Assembly: GCF_000349325.1 (NCBI RefSeq)
Contig: NC_020504.1
Coordinates: 3,134,053-3,198,052, forward strand
DNA length: 64,000 nt
Origin: Streptomyces davaonensis JCM 4913
GTDB lineage: Bacteria > Actinomycetota > Actinomycetes > Streptomycetales > Streptomycetaceae
Reading direction: 5' to 3'
This document shows positions 17,318-24,855 of this stretch, in pieces. Both the position numbers and the translations under genes were made by a program. Below the pieces are notes generated by a model. That model was not told the origin of the DNA. It did not search any database and saw only the letters and a program-made list of their open reading frames with translations. Every line of letters starts with the position of its first letter. Position 1 is the first letter of the stretch.

Positions 17318-18406
17318 TTGACCGACCACATCGCCGCAGCCGGCAGCGCGGGCACCCCGAAGGACCCGCAGGACCCGCACGACCTGCACCCCTTCATCGC
17401 CGGACTGCCCAAGGCCGAACTGCACGTCCATCACGTCGGCTCCGCCTCCCCCCGCATCGTCTCGGAACTGGCCGCCCGCCACCCCGACTCCCGGGTGCCC
17501 ACCGACCCCGAGGCCCTGGTCGACTACTTCACCTTCACGGACTTCGCCCACTTCATCGAGGTGTACCTGTCCGTCGTGGACCTCATCCGCACCCCGGAGG
17601 ACGTCCGCCTGCTGACGTACGAGGTGGCCCGCGACCTGGCCCGCCAGCAGGTGCGGTACGCGGAACTGACCATCACCCCGTTCTCCTCCACCCGCCGCGG
17701 CATCGACGCACGCGGCTTCATGGACGCGATCGAGGACGCCCGCAAGGCCGCCGAGGCCGAGTTCGGGACCGTACTGCGCTGGTGCTTCGACATCCCCGGC
17801 GAGGCGGGTCTGGAGTCCGCCGAGGAGACCGTACGGCTCGCGACCGACGACCGGCTGCGTCCGGAGGGCCTGGTGTCGTTCGGGCTCGGCGGCCCCGAGA
17901 TCGGCGTACCTCGGCCGCAGTTCAAGCCGTACTTCGACCGTGCCATCGCCGCGGGCCTGCGCTCCGTGCCGCACGCGGGCGAGACGACCGGCCCGGAGAC
18001 GGTCTGGGACGCCCTGACGCATCTGGGCGCCGAGCGCATCGGCCACGGCACCAGTTCCGCGCAGGACCCGAAGCTCCTGGAGCACCTCGCGGAGAACCGG
18101 ATCGCGCTGGAGGTGTGCCCGACCTCCAACATCGCCACCCGCGCGGTGCGCACCCTCGACGAGCACCCCATAAGGGAGTTCGTCCGGGCCGGCGTCCTGG
18201 TCACCGTCAACTCCGACGACCCGCCGATGTTCGGCACCGACCTCAACAACGAGTACGCGGTCGCCGCCCGGCTGCTGGAGCTGGACGAGCGGGGCCTCGC
18301 GGCGCTCGCGCACAGCGCGGTCGACGCGTCCTTCCTCGACGAGCCGGGAAAGGCCCGTATCAAGGCCGAGATCGACGCGTACACCGCCGCCTGGCTCGCC
18401 CCCTGA
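17318..18406 (+). CDS. Adenosine deaminase-family enzyme, probably 6-aminodeoxyfutalosine deaminase
   Basis: 362 residues from TTG 17318, which GGGGAGGA precedes. Amidohydrolase zinc and catalytic residues are visible: HVHHVG near the N-terminus, HAGE, IGHG and SDDPPMF. The family (COG1816) is often labelled adenosine deaminase. A Streptomyces avermitilis member was shown to deaminate 6-aminodeoxyfutalosine, a step in the futalosine route to menaquinone used by Streptomyces. Sequence form and chromosomal setting point to that role, but I cannot test orthology here. The next gene follows after 8 bases. Confidence 0.8.
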   Translation: MTDHIAAAGSAGTPKDPQDPHDLHPFIAGLPKAELHVHHVGSASPRIVSELAARHPDSRVPTDPEALVDYFTFTDFAHFIEVYLSVVDLIRTPEDVRLLTYEVARDLARQQVRYAELTITPFSSTRRGIDARGFMDAIEDARKAAEAEFGTVLRWCFDIPGEAGLESAEETVRLATDDRLRPEGLVSFGLGGPEIGVPRPQFKPYFDRAIAAGLRSVPHAGETTGPETVWDALTHLGAERIGHGTSSAQDPKLLEHLAENRIALEVCPTSNIATRAVRTLDEHPIREFVRAGVLVTVNSDDPPMFGTDLNNEYAVAARLLELDERGLAALAHSAVDASFLDEPGKARIKAEIDAYTAAWLAP

Positions 18407-18414
18407 CCGCGCCG

Positions 18415-19167
18415 ATGACGGACCACGTGACCGCTCCGATGACGACCGACGTGACCGCGGTCGCCCACCGCGGCGACCCGTACCTGTTCCGCGAGAACAC
18501 CCTCGACTCCCTGCGCTCGGCGATCAGCAGGGGCGCCGACGCGGTGGAGATCGACGTACGCCTCACCCGGGACGCCGTGCCCGTGCTGCTGCACGACGAG
18601 TCGCTGAAGCGGCTGTGGGAGCTGGACCGGCCGCTGCGCGAACTGTCGGCCGACGAGGTGCGCGGGGTCACGGCCGGCGGAGTGCCGACCCTGGCCGAGG
18701 CCCTCGCCGCGACCGACGGGCACCGGGTGATGGTCGACCTGCCCGGCGCCCCGGATCTGCGCACCACGCGCCGGATCGTGGATGTCGTACGGGAGTCGGG
18801 GGCGTCCGACCGCGTGTACTACTGCGCGGGCGCCTCCGCCATGCTCGCGGTCCGTGCCGCCGACCCGGCCGCCGAGATCGCGCTGACCTGGACGACGCTG
18901 GCGCCCCCGCGGCCGGCGCTGCTGGACGCGGTGCGCCCACGCTGGCTCAACTACCGCTTCCCCCTGGTCGACCGGGCCCTCGCCGAGCGCGTCCACAAGG
19001 GCGGACACCTGCTGTCCGTCTGGACGCCGGACACCCGCCGCTCGATGCGCCGGCTGATCGGCCTCGGCGTCGACTCGATCACCACGAACCGGATCGACAC
19101 GCTCCGCGCGCTCACACCCGCGAACGCAGCGCCACCGTCGCCGGATCGGCGGGCGTCGCGCGCGTGA
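18415..19167 (+). CDS. Glycerophosphodiester phosphodiesterase-family protein
   Basis: 250 residues from ATG 18415 (alternative ATG 18439), 8 bases after the deaminase stop, so co-transcribed. GDPD features: AHRGDPYLFRENTLDS with the catalytic His and Glu, VEIDV metal ligands, and PVLLHDESLKR with the second His. It would cleave glycerophosphodiesters to glycerol-3-phosphate and an alcohol in the cytoplasm; no signal peptide is seen. The usual Glu-Lys pair of the third strand reads MVDLPG here, so the active site is slightly unusual. Its last 56 bases overlap the convergent sigma factor gene. Confidence 0.83.
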   Translation: MTDHVTAPMTTDVTAVAHRGDPYLFRENTLDSLRSAISRGADAVEIDVRLTRDAVPVLLHDESLKRLWELDRPLRELSADEVRGVTAGGVPTLAEALAATDGHRVMVDLPGAPDLRTTRRIVDVVRESGASDRVYYCAGASAMLAVRAADPAAEIALTWTTLAPPRPALLDAVRPRWLNYRFPLVDRALAERVHKGGHLLSVWTPDTRRSMRRLIGLGVDSITTNRIDTLRALTPANAAPPSPDRRASRA

Positions 19168-20758
19168 CGTACTGCGGTACGGGCGCGGTGTCGTCGCCGG
19201 TGTCGCGGACCAGTCCGTAGCGCAGGGCGCCCTGGGCCGGGCCGTAGTGGACGTCCTTGTCCACCGCGGCCCAGTCCGTGCGCATGACGGTCAGTCCGTA
19301 GGACGCGCCGCGTTCGTTCAGGTGGAGGGTGACGGTGCCGTCGACGTAGAAGTACTCGTTCTGCCACATCTGCTGGGTGCCGTCGGGCAGCACGGTGTAC
19401 CCGATGTCCGGGCCGCCCATGCCGGTGACGTATCCGCGGTCCGAGCCGTCGCCGATCACGTCGTCCATCCGGCGCCCACCGCCCGACGCGACATGGAACA
19501 GCCTGCCCTTCAGCCCGGTCCAGGTCGGCATGGCCAGCCCGCCGGGCCGGTCGTGCGGGGCGATCTGCCAGCGCACGAGCACATAGCCGCGCCCGCTGAG
19601 CGTCACGCTCTCCCCCCGGTGCTGCATGACGGCCTTCGCACCCCAGGTACTGCTGAGCCCGGACTCGGGCCGCCGCGGCAGGGCACCCGGGTCGGCGCCG
19701 GGATCGGGCGCCTGGTCGACGGCGTCGACGACCGACCCGTACAACCGCACCTTCTGCTGGGTCATCGAGGGCGCCGAGGACGACGGTGCGGCGGTCGGCG
19801 TGGGCGACGGTGAGCGGGTGGCTGCGGCCGACGTGGTGGGTGCGGCGGCCCGCGAGGGCGGCTCGCCGGAGGGCTGGGTGACGACGTAGGCGCCGCCCGC
19901 GACGATGGTGGCGCCGGCGGTGACGGCGACGACGGGCTGGGTGAGCACGCCCAGCACCTTGGCGGACCAGCCGACGGAGGCGGCCGCGGCGGCCGACTTG
20001 CCGCCGAGGGCGAGGGAGAGCGTGAACCCGACCGGAAGCGGCACGAGGGCGAGTCCGACGAGCAGCCGTTCGGCCGGTACGACGGTCTCGCGCGGGTCGC
20101 CGCAGTAGCCGCACCCCCTGATGTGCCGGGCCAGCCGCTTGCGCCAGACGGAGTCCGGGCGGCCGTCCCAACGGGCGGTGACCTCCCGCAGTTCGGGACA
20201 GGCTCCGTCCAGCGCACGCACGATGCCCCGCGCGGTCTCCAGCCGTTCCTTCACCCGCTGGACCCGTACCGCGGCGTGCTGCCGACTGATCCCGGCCGCG
20301 GCGGCCAGCTCGCGCCGGGTCAGCTCGCCGGCGACCTCCAGCCACCACAGGGACAGCAACTGCCGGTCCTCGGCATCGAGCCAGGGCACGGCTTCCGCGA
20401 CCTCCCGCCGCTGCCCCTCGAGCCCCAGCCGCAGCACGGTCAGTTCGGCGAAGTCCTGTTCAGCGGCCGTCTCGTCGAGCGGCGAGGTCTGCCTGCGGCG
20501 CGCCCGGTCCCGTATCTGCCGCATGGCGATGGCGACCAGCCAGGACCGGAAGCTGTCCGGATCCCGCAGCGAGCCCAGGTTGTCGACGGCCCGCAGCATG
20601 GTCTCCTGCACGACGTCGTCCACATCCGCGTGCCCGTTGAGGGCCCGTCCGACGACGTTGTAGACCAGCGGAAGCCACCCGGCCATCAACTCGTCGAGCG
20701 CACGCCGGTCCCCGGCCTGCGCCGCCGCGATGACGGAGCGCCACTTCCTGCCGTCCAC
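19112..20758 (-). CDS. ECF-type sigma factor fused to anti-sigma-like zinc motif, membrane segments and large C-terminal domain
   Basis: 548 residues from GTG 20758. Sigma-70 region 2 spans ~10-90 (DVDDVVQETMLRA) and region 4 ~120-180 (ISRQHAAVRVQRVKERL). Then comes an HxxxCxxC motif (H212, C216, C219) as in zinc-binding anti-sigma domains, hydrophobic segments at ~231-252 and ~268-293, a Ser/Thr/Pro linker (~300-330) and a ~215-residue C-terminal domain of unknown fold. Typical ECF factors are ~170-200 residues. Actinobacterial ECF groups with such fused extensions are known. Inference: the C-terminal part senses a signal and controls the tethered sigma factor. Confidence 0.87.
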   Translation of the reverse strand: MDGRKWRSVIAAAQAGDRRALDELMAGWLPLVYNVVGRALNGHADVDDVVQETMLRAVDNLGSLRDPDSFRSWLVAIAMRQIRDRARRRQTSPLDETAAEQDFAELTVLRLGLEGQRREVAEAVPWLDAEDRQLLSLWWLEVAGELTRRELAAAAGISRQHAAVRVQRVKERLETARGIVRALDGACPELREVTARWDGRPDSVWRKRLARHIRGCGYCGDPRETVVPAERLLVGLALVPLPVGFTLSLALGGKSAAAAASVGWSAKVLGVLTQPVVAVTAGATIVAGGAYVVTQPSGEPPSRAAAPTTSAAATRSPSPTPTAAPSSSAPSMTQQKVRLYGSVVDAVDQAPDPGADPGALPRRPESGLSSTWGAKAVMQHRGESVTLSGRGYVLVRWQIAPHDRPGGLAMPTWTGLKGRLFHVASGGGRRMDDVIGDGSDRGYVTGMGGPDIGYTVLPDGTQQMWQNEYFYVDGTVTLHLNERGASYGLTVMRTDWAAVDKDVHYGPAQGALRYGLVRDTGDDTAPVPQYVTRATPADPATVALRSRV

Positions 20759-20779
20759 ATCCGCCCTTCCCGTGGGAGA

Positions 20780-21316
20780 TCACACCTGAGGAGACGGAGC
20801 CGGGCTGGCGTCGATAACACTTTTCCCGAGGCTCTCCAGCCGCTTGATCTTCCGCCGCACGACGTACAACGGGATCACACCGAACACCCCGAACGCCATG
20901 TCGATCACGGTCCACCAGAGGGGGATCCCCCGGATCGGCCCGCAGATCAGGGCGAGCGGGACGATGCCGGCGCAGGCGATCATCCCGAACTCGATCACCC
21001 AGATGTTGCGGACCGGGTCGCGGTACGGCCCGTAGAAGGCGACGGCGATGACGAGATGGGCGAAGGCCAGCCAGTCCGTGCCGTAGAGCAGGAACGGGTA
21101 GTCGGCGTCAGCGGTGTCGAGGCCGCGCCGCACCCGTTCGATCCACTCCATGAGCGCGGGGAGATGCTCCGGCACGGACAGCGACCGCAACACGTCCTCG
21201 GTCCAGCGCAGTTCGTGCACCAGCGGGAAGGCCGTGGCGCCGCTCAGCACCAGACACACGACGAAGAACACCAGCCAGACGCGAATGCCCTTCAACAGGG
21301 CGGCTCTGTCGCTCAT
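20780..21316 (-). CDS. Small integral membrane protein of unknown function
   Basis: 178 residues, four predicted membrane helices (near 12-32, 83-97, 106-127 and 132-152) with charged tails. I recognise no family with confidence. It lies 21 bases upstream of the sigma-fusion gene in the same direction, so they may share a transcript. A TTGAAC-GT-GTTCAA palindrome sits 20 bases before its ATG, suggesting repressor control. Confidence 0.75.
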   Translation of the reverse strand: MSDRAALLKGIRVWLVFFVVCLVLSGATAFPLVHELRWTEDVLRSLSVPEHLPALMEWIERVRRGLDTADADYPFLLYGTDWLAFAHLVIAVAFYGPYRDPVRNIWVIEFGMIACAGIVPLALICGPIRGIPLWWTVIDMAFGVFGVIPLYVVRRKIKRLESLGKSVIDASPAPSPQV

Positions 21317-21336
21317 GACGGCAGCGTACGCCGTAG

Positions 21337-21350
21337 TTGAACGTGTTCAA
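21337..21350. promoter_or_regulatory. Operator-like palindrome TTGAAC-N2-GTTCAA
   Basis: Perfect 6-base arms around GT, beginning 20 bases before the start codon of the membrane protein gene. AT-rich symmetric sites of this form are typical TetR- or GntR-family operators. Binding would block the promoter of the membrane protein/sigma-fusion pair. Confidence 0.55.
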
Positions 21351-21361
21351 AAGTGCTCTGG

Positions 21362-21385
21362 GTGTGATCTGTGCCCGTGTGATCT
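21362..21385. repeat. Direct repeat GTGTGATCT x2
   Basis: Two identical copies of GTGTGATCT (21362-21370 and 21377-21385), 15 bases apart, lie just upstream of the palindrome and run into the stop codon of the neighbouring binding-protein gene. They may be a second regulator site for the membrane protein promoter. Confidence 0.4.
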
Positions 21386-22640
21386 ACAACCCCACGATCT
21401 CGTTCCACCGCTTCCCGAAGTCCACCCGTTCCTCGGAGGTGATGTCCCGGGCGGTGGACAGGCGTTCGCGCATCGCCGAGTCCGGGAAGATGAGGGGGTC
21501 CTCGGCCAGGGACGCGGTCTCCTTGTCCTTCGACGAGGCGAGGACGTCCTGGGCGGCCGGGACCGGGCAGACGTAGTTCACCCAGGCGGCCAGATCCGCC
21601 GCCACCTCGGGCTCGTAGTAGTAATCGATCAGGCGCTCGGCGCTCGTCTTGTGGCGGGCGAGGTTGGGGACCATCAGGGACTCGGACCAGAGTTCGGCGC
21701 CCTCCTCGGGGACGACGAACTCGATGTCGGGGTCGTCGACCTGGAGCTGAATGACGTCGCCGGAGTACGCCTGGCAGGCGAGGACGTCACCGCTGGAGAG
21801 GTCCTTGATGTAGTCGTTGCCGGTGAAGCGGCGGATGTGACCGCTGTCCACCCGCCGCTCGACCTGCTCGCACACGGTGTGGAAGTCGTCCGCGGTCCAT
21901 CGGGTGATGTCGACGCCGTTGCCCTGCATCAGCAGCGCGAACGCCTCGTCGAGACCGGAGAGAAGCGTGACGCGGCCCTTGAGGTCGTCCGCCCAGAGAT
22001 CGGAGACCTGGCGGACCTCGCGGCCGAGACGGCGGCGGTTGTACGCGATCCCGGTGATGCCCGACTGCCACGGCACCGTGAACCTACGGCCGGGGTCGAA
22101 GGCCGGCGAGCGCAGCAACGGGTCCAGATACCGCGTCACATGGGGCTGGCGCGTCCGGTCCATCTCCTGGACCCAGCCCAGCCGGACGAAGCGCGCGCAC
22201 ATCCAGTCGCTGATGACGATGAGATCGCGGTCCGTCTGCTGACGGTTCATCAGCGAGGGGCTGATCTTGCCGAAGAACTCGTCGTTGTCGTTGATCTCCT
22301 CGACGTAGTCCACGGAGATCCCGGTGCGCTTCTCGAACGCCTCCAGCGTGGGCCGCTTCGTCTCGTCCGCGTCGTCGACGTCGATGTACAGCGGCCAGTT
22401 CGCCCAGGTCAGCCGGTGGTCCGAGGCGGACAGATCGGCCCCGGCCCGGTCCCCGGGCCGCACATAGGCGGCGGGCACCCCGCACCCCGCGAGCGCGGCA
22501 CCACCGAGCGCGAACAGCAGGGAACGACGGGAAGTACGCGAGGAGTTCGGCGAGGTCGGCAGCATCCTGGCAGCATGCCGCCGTACTCGGGAGCCGAACA
22601 ATGGACGGGGCGTCGGGTCGGGGCCGCGGGTGTCCGACAC
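21384..22640 (-). CDS. Second polyamine substrate-binding lipoprotein (PotD/PotF-like), no cognate permease nearby
   Basis: 418 residues from GTG 22640; ATG 22565 (25 residues shorter) is an equal candidate since neither has a good Shine-Dalgarno. Twin-arginine motif TSRRSLLF (R38-R39) and lipobox LAGC with Cys53 predict a Tat lipoprotein. It aligns by eye with the potD product at 12931-14178 along its length (NWPLYIDVDDAD, FTGNDYIKDLSSGD, HKTSAERLIDYYYEP). With no permease or ATPase beside it, it probably feeds PotABC encoded ~9 kb away. It follows the ALDH gene by 49 bases. Confidence 0.88.
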   Translation of the reverse strand: MSDTRGPDPTPRPLFGSRVRRHAARMLPTSPNSSRTSRRSLLFALGGAALAGCGVPAAYVRPGDRAGADLSASDHRLTWANWPLYIDVDDADETKRPTLEAFEKRTGISVDYVEEINDNDEFFGKISPSLMNRQQTDRDLIVISDWMCARFVRLGWVQEMDRTRQPHVTRYLDPLLRSPAFDPGRRFTVPWQSGITGIAYNRRRLGREVRQVSDLWADDLKGRVTLLSGLDEAFALLMQGNGVDITRWTADDFHTVCEQVERRVDSGHIRRFTGNDYIKDLSSGDVLACQAYSGDVIQLQVDDPDIEFVVPEEGAELWSESLMVPNLARHKTSAERLIDYYYEPEVAADLAAWVNYVCPVPAAQDVLASSKDKETASLAEDPLIFPDSAMRERLSTARDITSEERVDFGKRWNEIVGL

Positions 22641-22689
22641 CCTGTCAAAGACAGAGGTGCCTGCGACAACCGCGGCCCCTGAAGCACCG

Positions 22690-24129
22690 TCAGCCGTCGA
22701 GCGACGTCATCACGTGCTTGATCCGCGTGTAGTCGTCGAAGCCGTACCCCGACAGGTCCTTGCCGTAGCCGGACTTCTTGAAGCCGCCGTGCGGCATCTC
22801 CGCGACCAGCGGGATGTGGGTGTTGATCCAGACGCAGCCGAAGTCCAGCGTCTTGGACATCCGCATCGCGCGGGCGTGGTCCTTGGTCCACACCGAGGAG
22901 GCGAGGGCGTAGTCCACGCCGTTGGCCCACTCGACGGCCTGCGCCTCGTCCGAGAAGGACTGGACGGTGATGACCGGCCCGAAGACCTCGTTCTGGATGA
23001 TCTCGTCGTCCTGCTTCAGACCGGAGACGACGGTCGGGGCGTAGAAGTAGCCCTTGTCGCCGACGCGCTGGCCGCCCGCCTCGACCTTGGCGTGCGCGGG
23101 CAGCCGCTCGATGAAGCCGGAGACCTGCTTGAGCTGGTTGGGGTTGTTCAGCGGGCCGAAGAGCACGTCCTCGTCGTCCGGCTGACCCGTCTTCGTCTCG
23201 GCGGCGGCCTTGGCGAGCGCGGCGACGAACTCGTCGTGGATGGACTCCTGGACGAGGACGCGGGTGGCCGCCGTGCAGTCCTGGCCGGCGTTGAAGAAGC
23301 CCGCGACCGAGATGTCCTCGACGGCCTTGGCGATGTCGGTGTCCTCGAAGACGACGACCGGCGCCTTGCCGCCCAGCTCCAGGTGGACCCGCTTGAGGTC
23401 CTTGGACGCCGACTCGGCGACCGACATGCCCGCGCGGACCGAACCGGTGATGGAGGCCATCGCCGGGGTCGGGTGCTCCACCATCAGGCGGCCGGTGTCA
23501 CGGTCGCCGGTGATGACGTTGAAGACGCCCTTGGGCAGGATCGAGCCGATGATGTCGGCGATCAGGACGGTGGACGCCGGGGTGGTGTCCGAAGGCTTGA
23601 GCACGACGGTGTTGCCCGCGGCGATGGCCGGCGCGAACTTCCATACGGCCATCATCATCGGGTAGTTCCAGGGCGCGACCTGCGCGCAGACGCCGACCGG
23701 CTCGCGGCGGACGATGGAGGTCATCCCCTCCATGTACTCACCGGCGGAGCGGCCCTCCAGCATCCGGGCGGCGCCGGCGAAGAACCGGATCTGGTCCACC
23801 ATCGGCGGGATCTCCTCGGACCGCGTGAGCCCGATCGGCTTGCCGGTGTTCTCCACCTCGGCCGCGATCAGGTCCTCGGCGCGCTCCTCGAACGCGTCCG
23901 CGATCTTCAGCAGGGCCTTCTGGCGCTCGGCGGGGGTTGTGTCGCGCCAGGCGGGGAAGGCGCGGGCGGCGGCCTCCATGGCGGCGTCGACGTCCGCCTG
24001 CCCGGACAGCGGCGCGGTCGCGTACGCCTCGCCCGTCGCGGGGTTGACCACCTCGGTGGTCCGTCCGTCGGCGGCGTCCCGGAACTCACCGTCGATGTAG
24101 TTGCGCAGACGACGCAGCTCGGTGCTCAC
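22690..24129 (-). CDS. Gamma-aminobutyraldehyde dehydrogenase (PatD-like ALDH)
   Basis: 479 residues from GTG 24129, with AGGAGG 6 bases upstream. ALDH motifs: APWNYP, general base Glu251 in LELGGKAP, catalytic Cys285 in NAGQDCTAATR. Close in form to PatD/YdcW, which oxidises 4-aminobutyraldehyde to GABA with NAD. Its divergent neighbours are an Lrp-type regulator and a class III aminotransferase, which suits a putrescine transaminase-dehydrogenase pathway feeding gabT. The promoter TTGAAA-16-TAGGGT lies about 50 bases upstream. Confidence 0.92.
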   Translation of the reverse strand: MSTELRRLRNYIDGEFRDAADGRTTEVVNPATGEAYATAPLSGQADVDAAMEAAARAFPAWRDTTPAERQKALLKIADAFEERAEDLIAAEVENTGKPIGLTRSEEIPPMVDQIRFFAGAARMLEGRSAGEYMEGMTSIVRREPVGVCAQVAPWNYPMMMAVWKFAPAIAAGNTVVLKPSDTTPASTVLIADIIGSILPKGVFNVITGDRDTGRLMVEHPTPAMASITGSVRAGMSVAESASKDLKRVHLELGGKAPVVVFEDTDIAKAVEDISVAGFFNAGQDCTAATRVLVQESIHDEFVAALAKAAAETKTGQPDDEDVLFGPLNNPNQLKQVSGFIERLPAHAKVEAGGQRVGDKGYFYAPTVVSGLKQDDEIIQNEVFGPVITVQSFSDEAQAVEWANGVDYALASSVWTKDHARAMRMSKTLDFGCVWINTHIPLVAEMPHGGFKKSGYGKDLSGYGFDDYTRIKHVMTSLDG

Positions 24130-24177
24130 TGCCGGCCTCCTGTGTCAGGGTCGAACTGTCCAATCACTGAGACACCC

Positions 24178-24205
24178 ACCCTAATCGGCGGGCCCACGTT
24201 TTCAA
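24178..24205 (-). promoter_or_regulatory. Promoter of the PatD-like aldehyde dehydrogenase gene
   Basis: Leftward -35 TTGAAA (complement of 24200-24205), 16-base spacer, -10 TAGGGT (24178-24183), ending about 48 bases before the GTG start. The divergent region between here and the regulator also holds an imperfect palindrome (24227-24239, TGCG..CGCA) that may bind the Lrp-type protein. Confidence 0.55.
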
Positions 24206-24300
24206 CACCCCTGATCGCGCCATAGCTGCGAAATCCGCAATCCTCGGTCACGTAAACAACGAATTTCATCGCTCAACCCTTGCGGAACTATCGAGACCTC

Positions 24301-24831
24301 GTGCACAGTGGCGTCGTGGCCAGTCGAAGCGCAGACCCCAGGGACTCCCGCGAGTCCCCCCGCGAATCCAGGAACGGCAGCACGCCGCACCTGGACGCGG
24401 TCTCCCTCGCCATCATCGAACAGCTCCAGGAGGACGGCCGCAGGCCGTACGCCGCCATCGGCAAGGCCGTGGGCCTCTCCGAAGCGGCCGTGCGCCAGCG
24501 CGTCCAGAAGCTGCTCGACCAGGGCGTGATGCAGATCGTCGCCGTCACGGACCCGCTCACCGTGGGCTTCCGGCGCCAGGCGATGGTCGGCATCCATGTG
24601 GAGGGCGACGTGGAGTCCGTCGCCGACGAGCTGACCGTGATGGCCGAGTGCGAGTACGTGGTCATGACCGCCGGGTCCTTCGACCTGATGGTGGAGATCG
24701 TCTGCGAGGACGACGACCACCTGCTGGAGGTCATCAACCGCCGCATCCGCGCCATCCCCGGAGTGCGCTCCACCGAGAGCTTCGTCTATCTGAAGCTCAA
24801 GAAGCAGACCTACATGTGGGGAACCCGATAG
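24301..24831 (+). CDS. Lrp/AsnC family transcriptional regulator
   Basis: 176 residues from GTG 24301; TTG 24280 and GTG 24316 are in-frame alternatives. N-terminal AsnC-type helix-turn-helix (~42-95: LDAVSLAIIEQLQEDGRR...GLSEAAVRQRVQKLL) and C-terminal ligand-binding RAM/ACT-like domain (~100-176, with GSFDLMVEIVC). Family members bind amino acids or related metabolites. Divergent from the aldehyde dehydrogenase and directly upstream of the aminotransferase, it likely controls both in response to a polyamine-pathway metabolite. Confidence 0.9.
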   Translation: MHSGVVASRSADPRDSRESPRESRNGSTPHLDAVSLAIIEQLQEDGRRPYAAIGKAVGLSEAAVRQRVQKLLDQGVMQIVAVTDPLTVGFRRQAMVGIHVEGDVESVADELTVMAECEYVVMTAGSFDLMVEIVCEDDDHLLEVINRRIRAIPGVRSTESFVYLKLKKQTYMWGTR

Positions 24832-24855
24832 CCGTGAGGACCCGATAACCGTGAG
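24823..24855 (+). repeat. Near-perfect 17-base tandem duplication at the regulator/aminotransferase junction
   Basis: ACCCGATAGCCGTGAG (24823-24838) recurs as ACCCGATAACCGTGAG (24840-24855), one mismatch, period 17. The first copy carries the regulator stop codon, the second the aminotransferase GTG start. The first copy also contains a GTG followed by a stop after three codons, a decoy start. It looks like slippage duplication of a translation junction. Confidence 0.8.
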
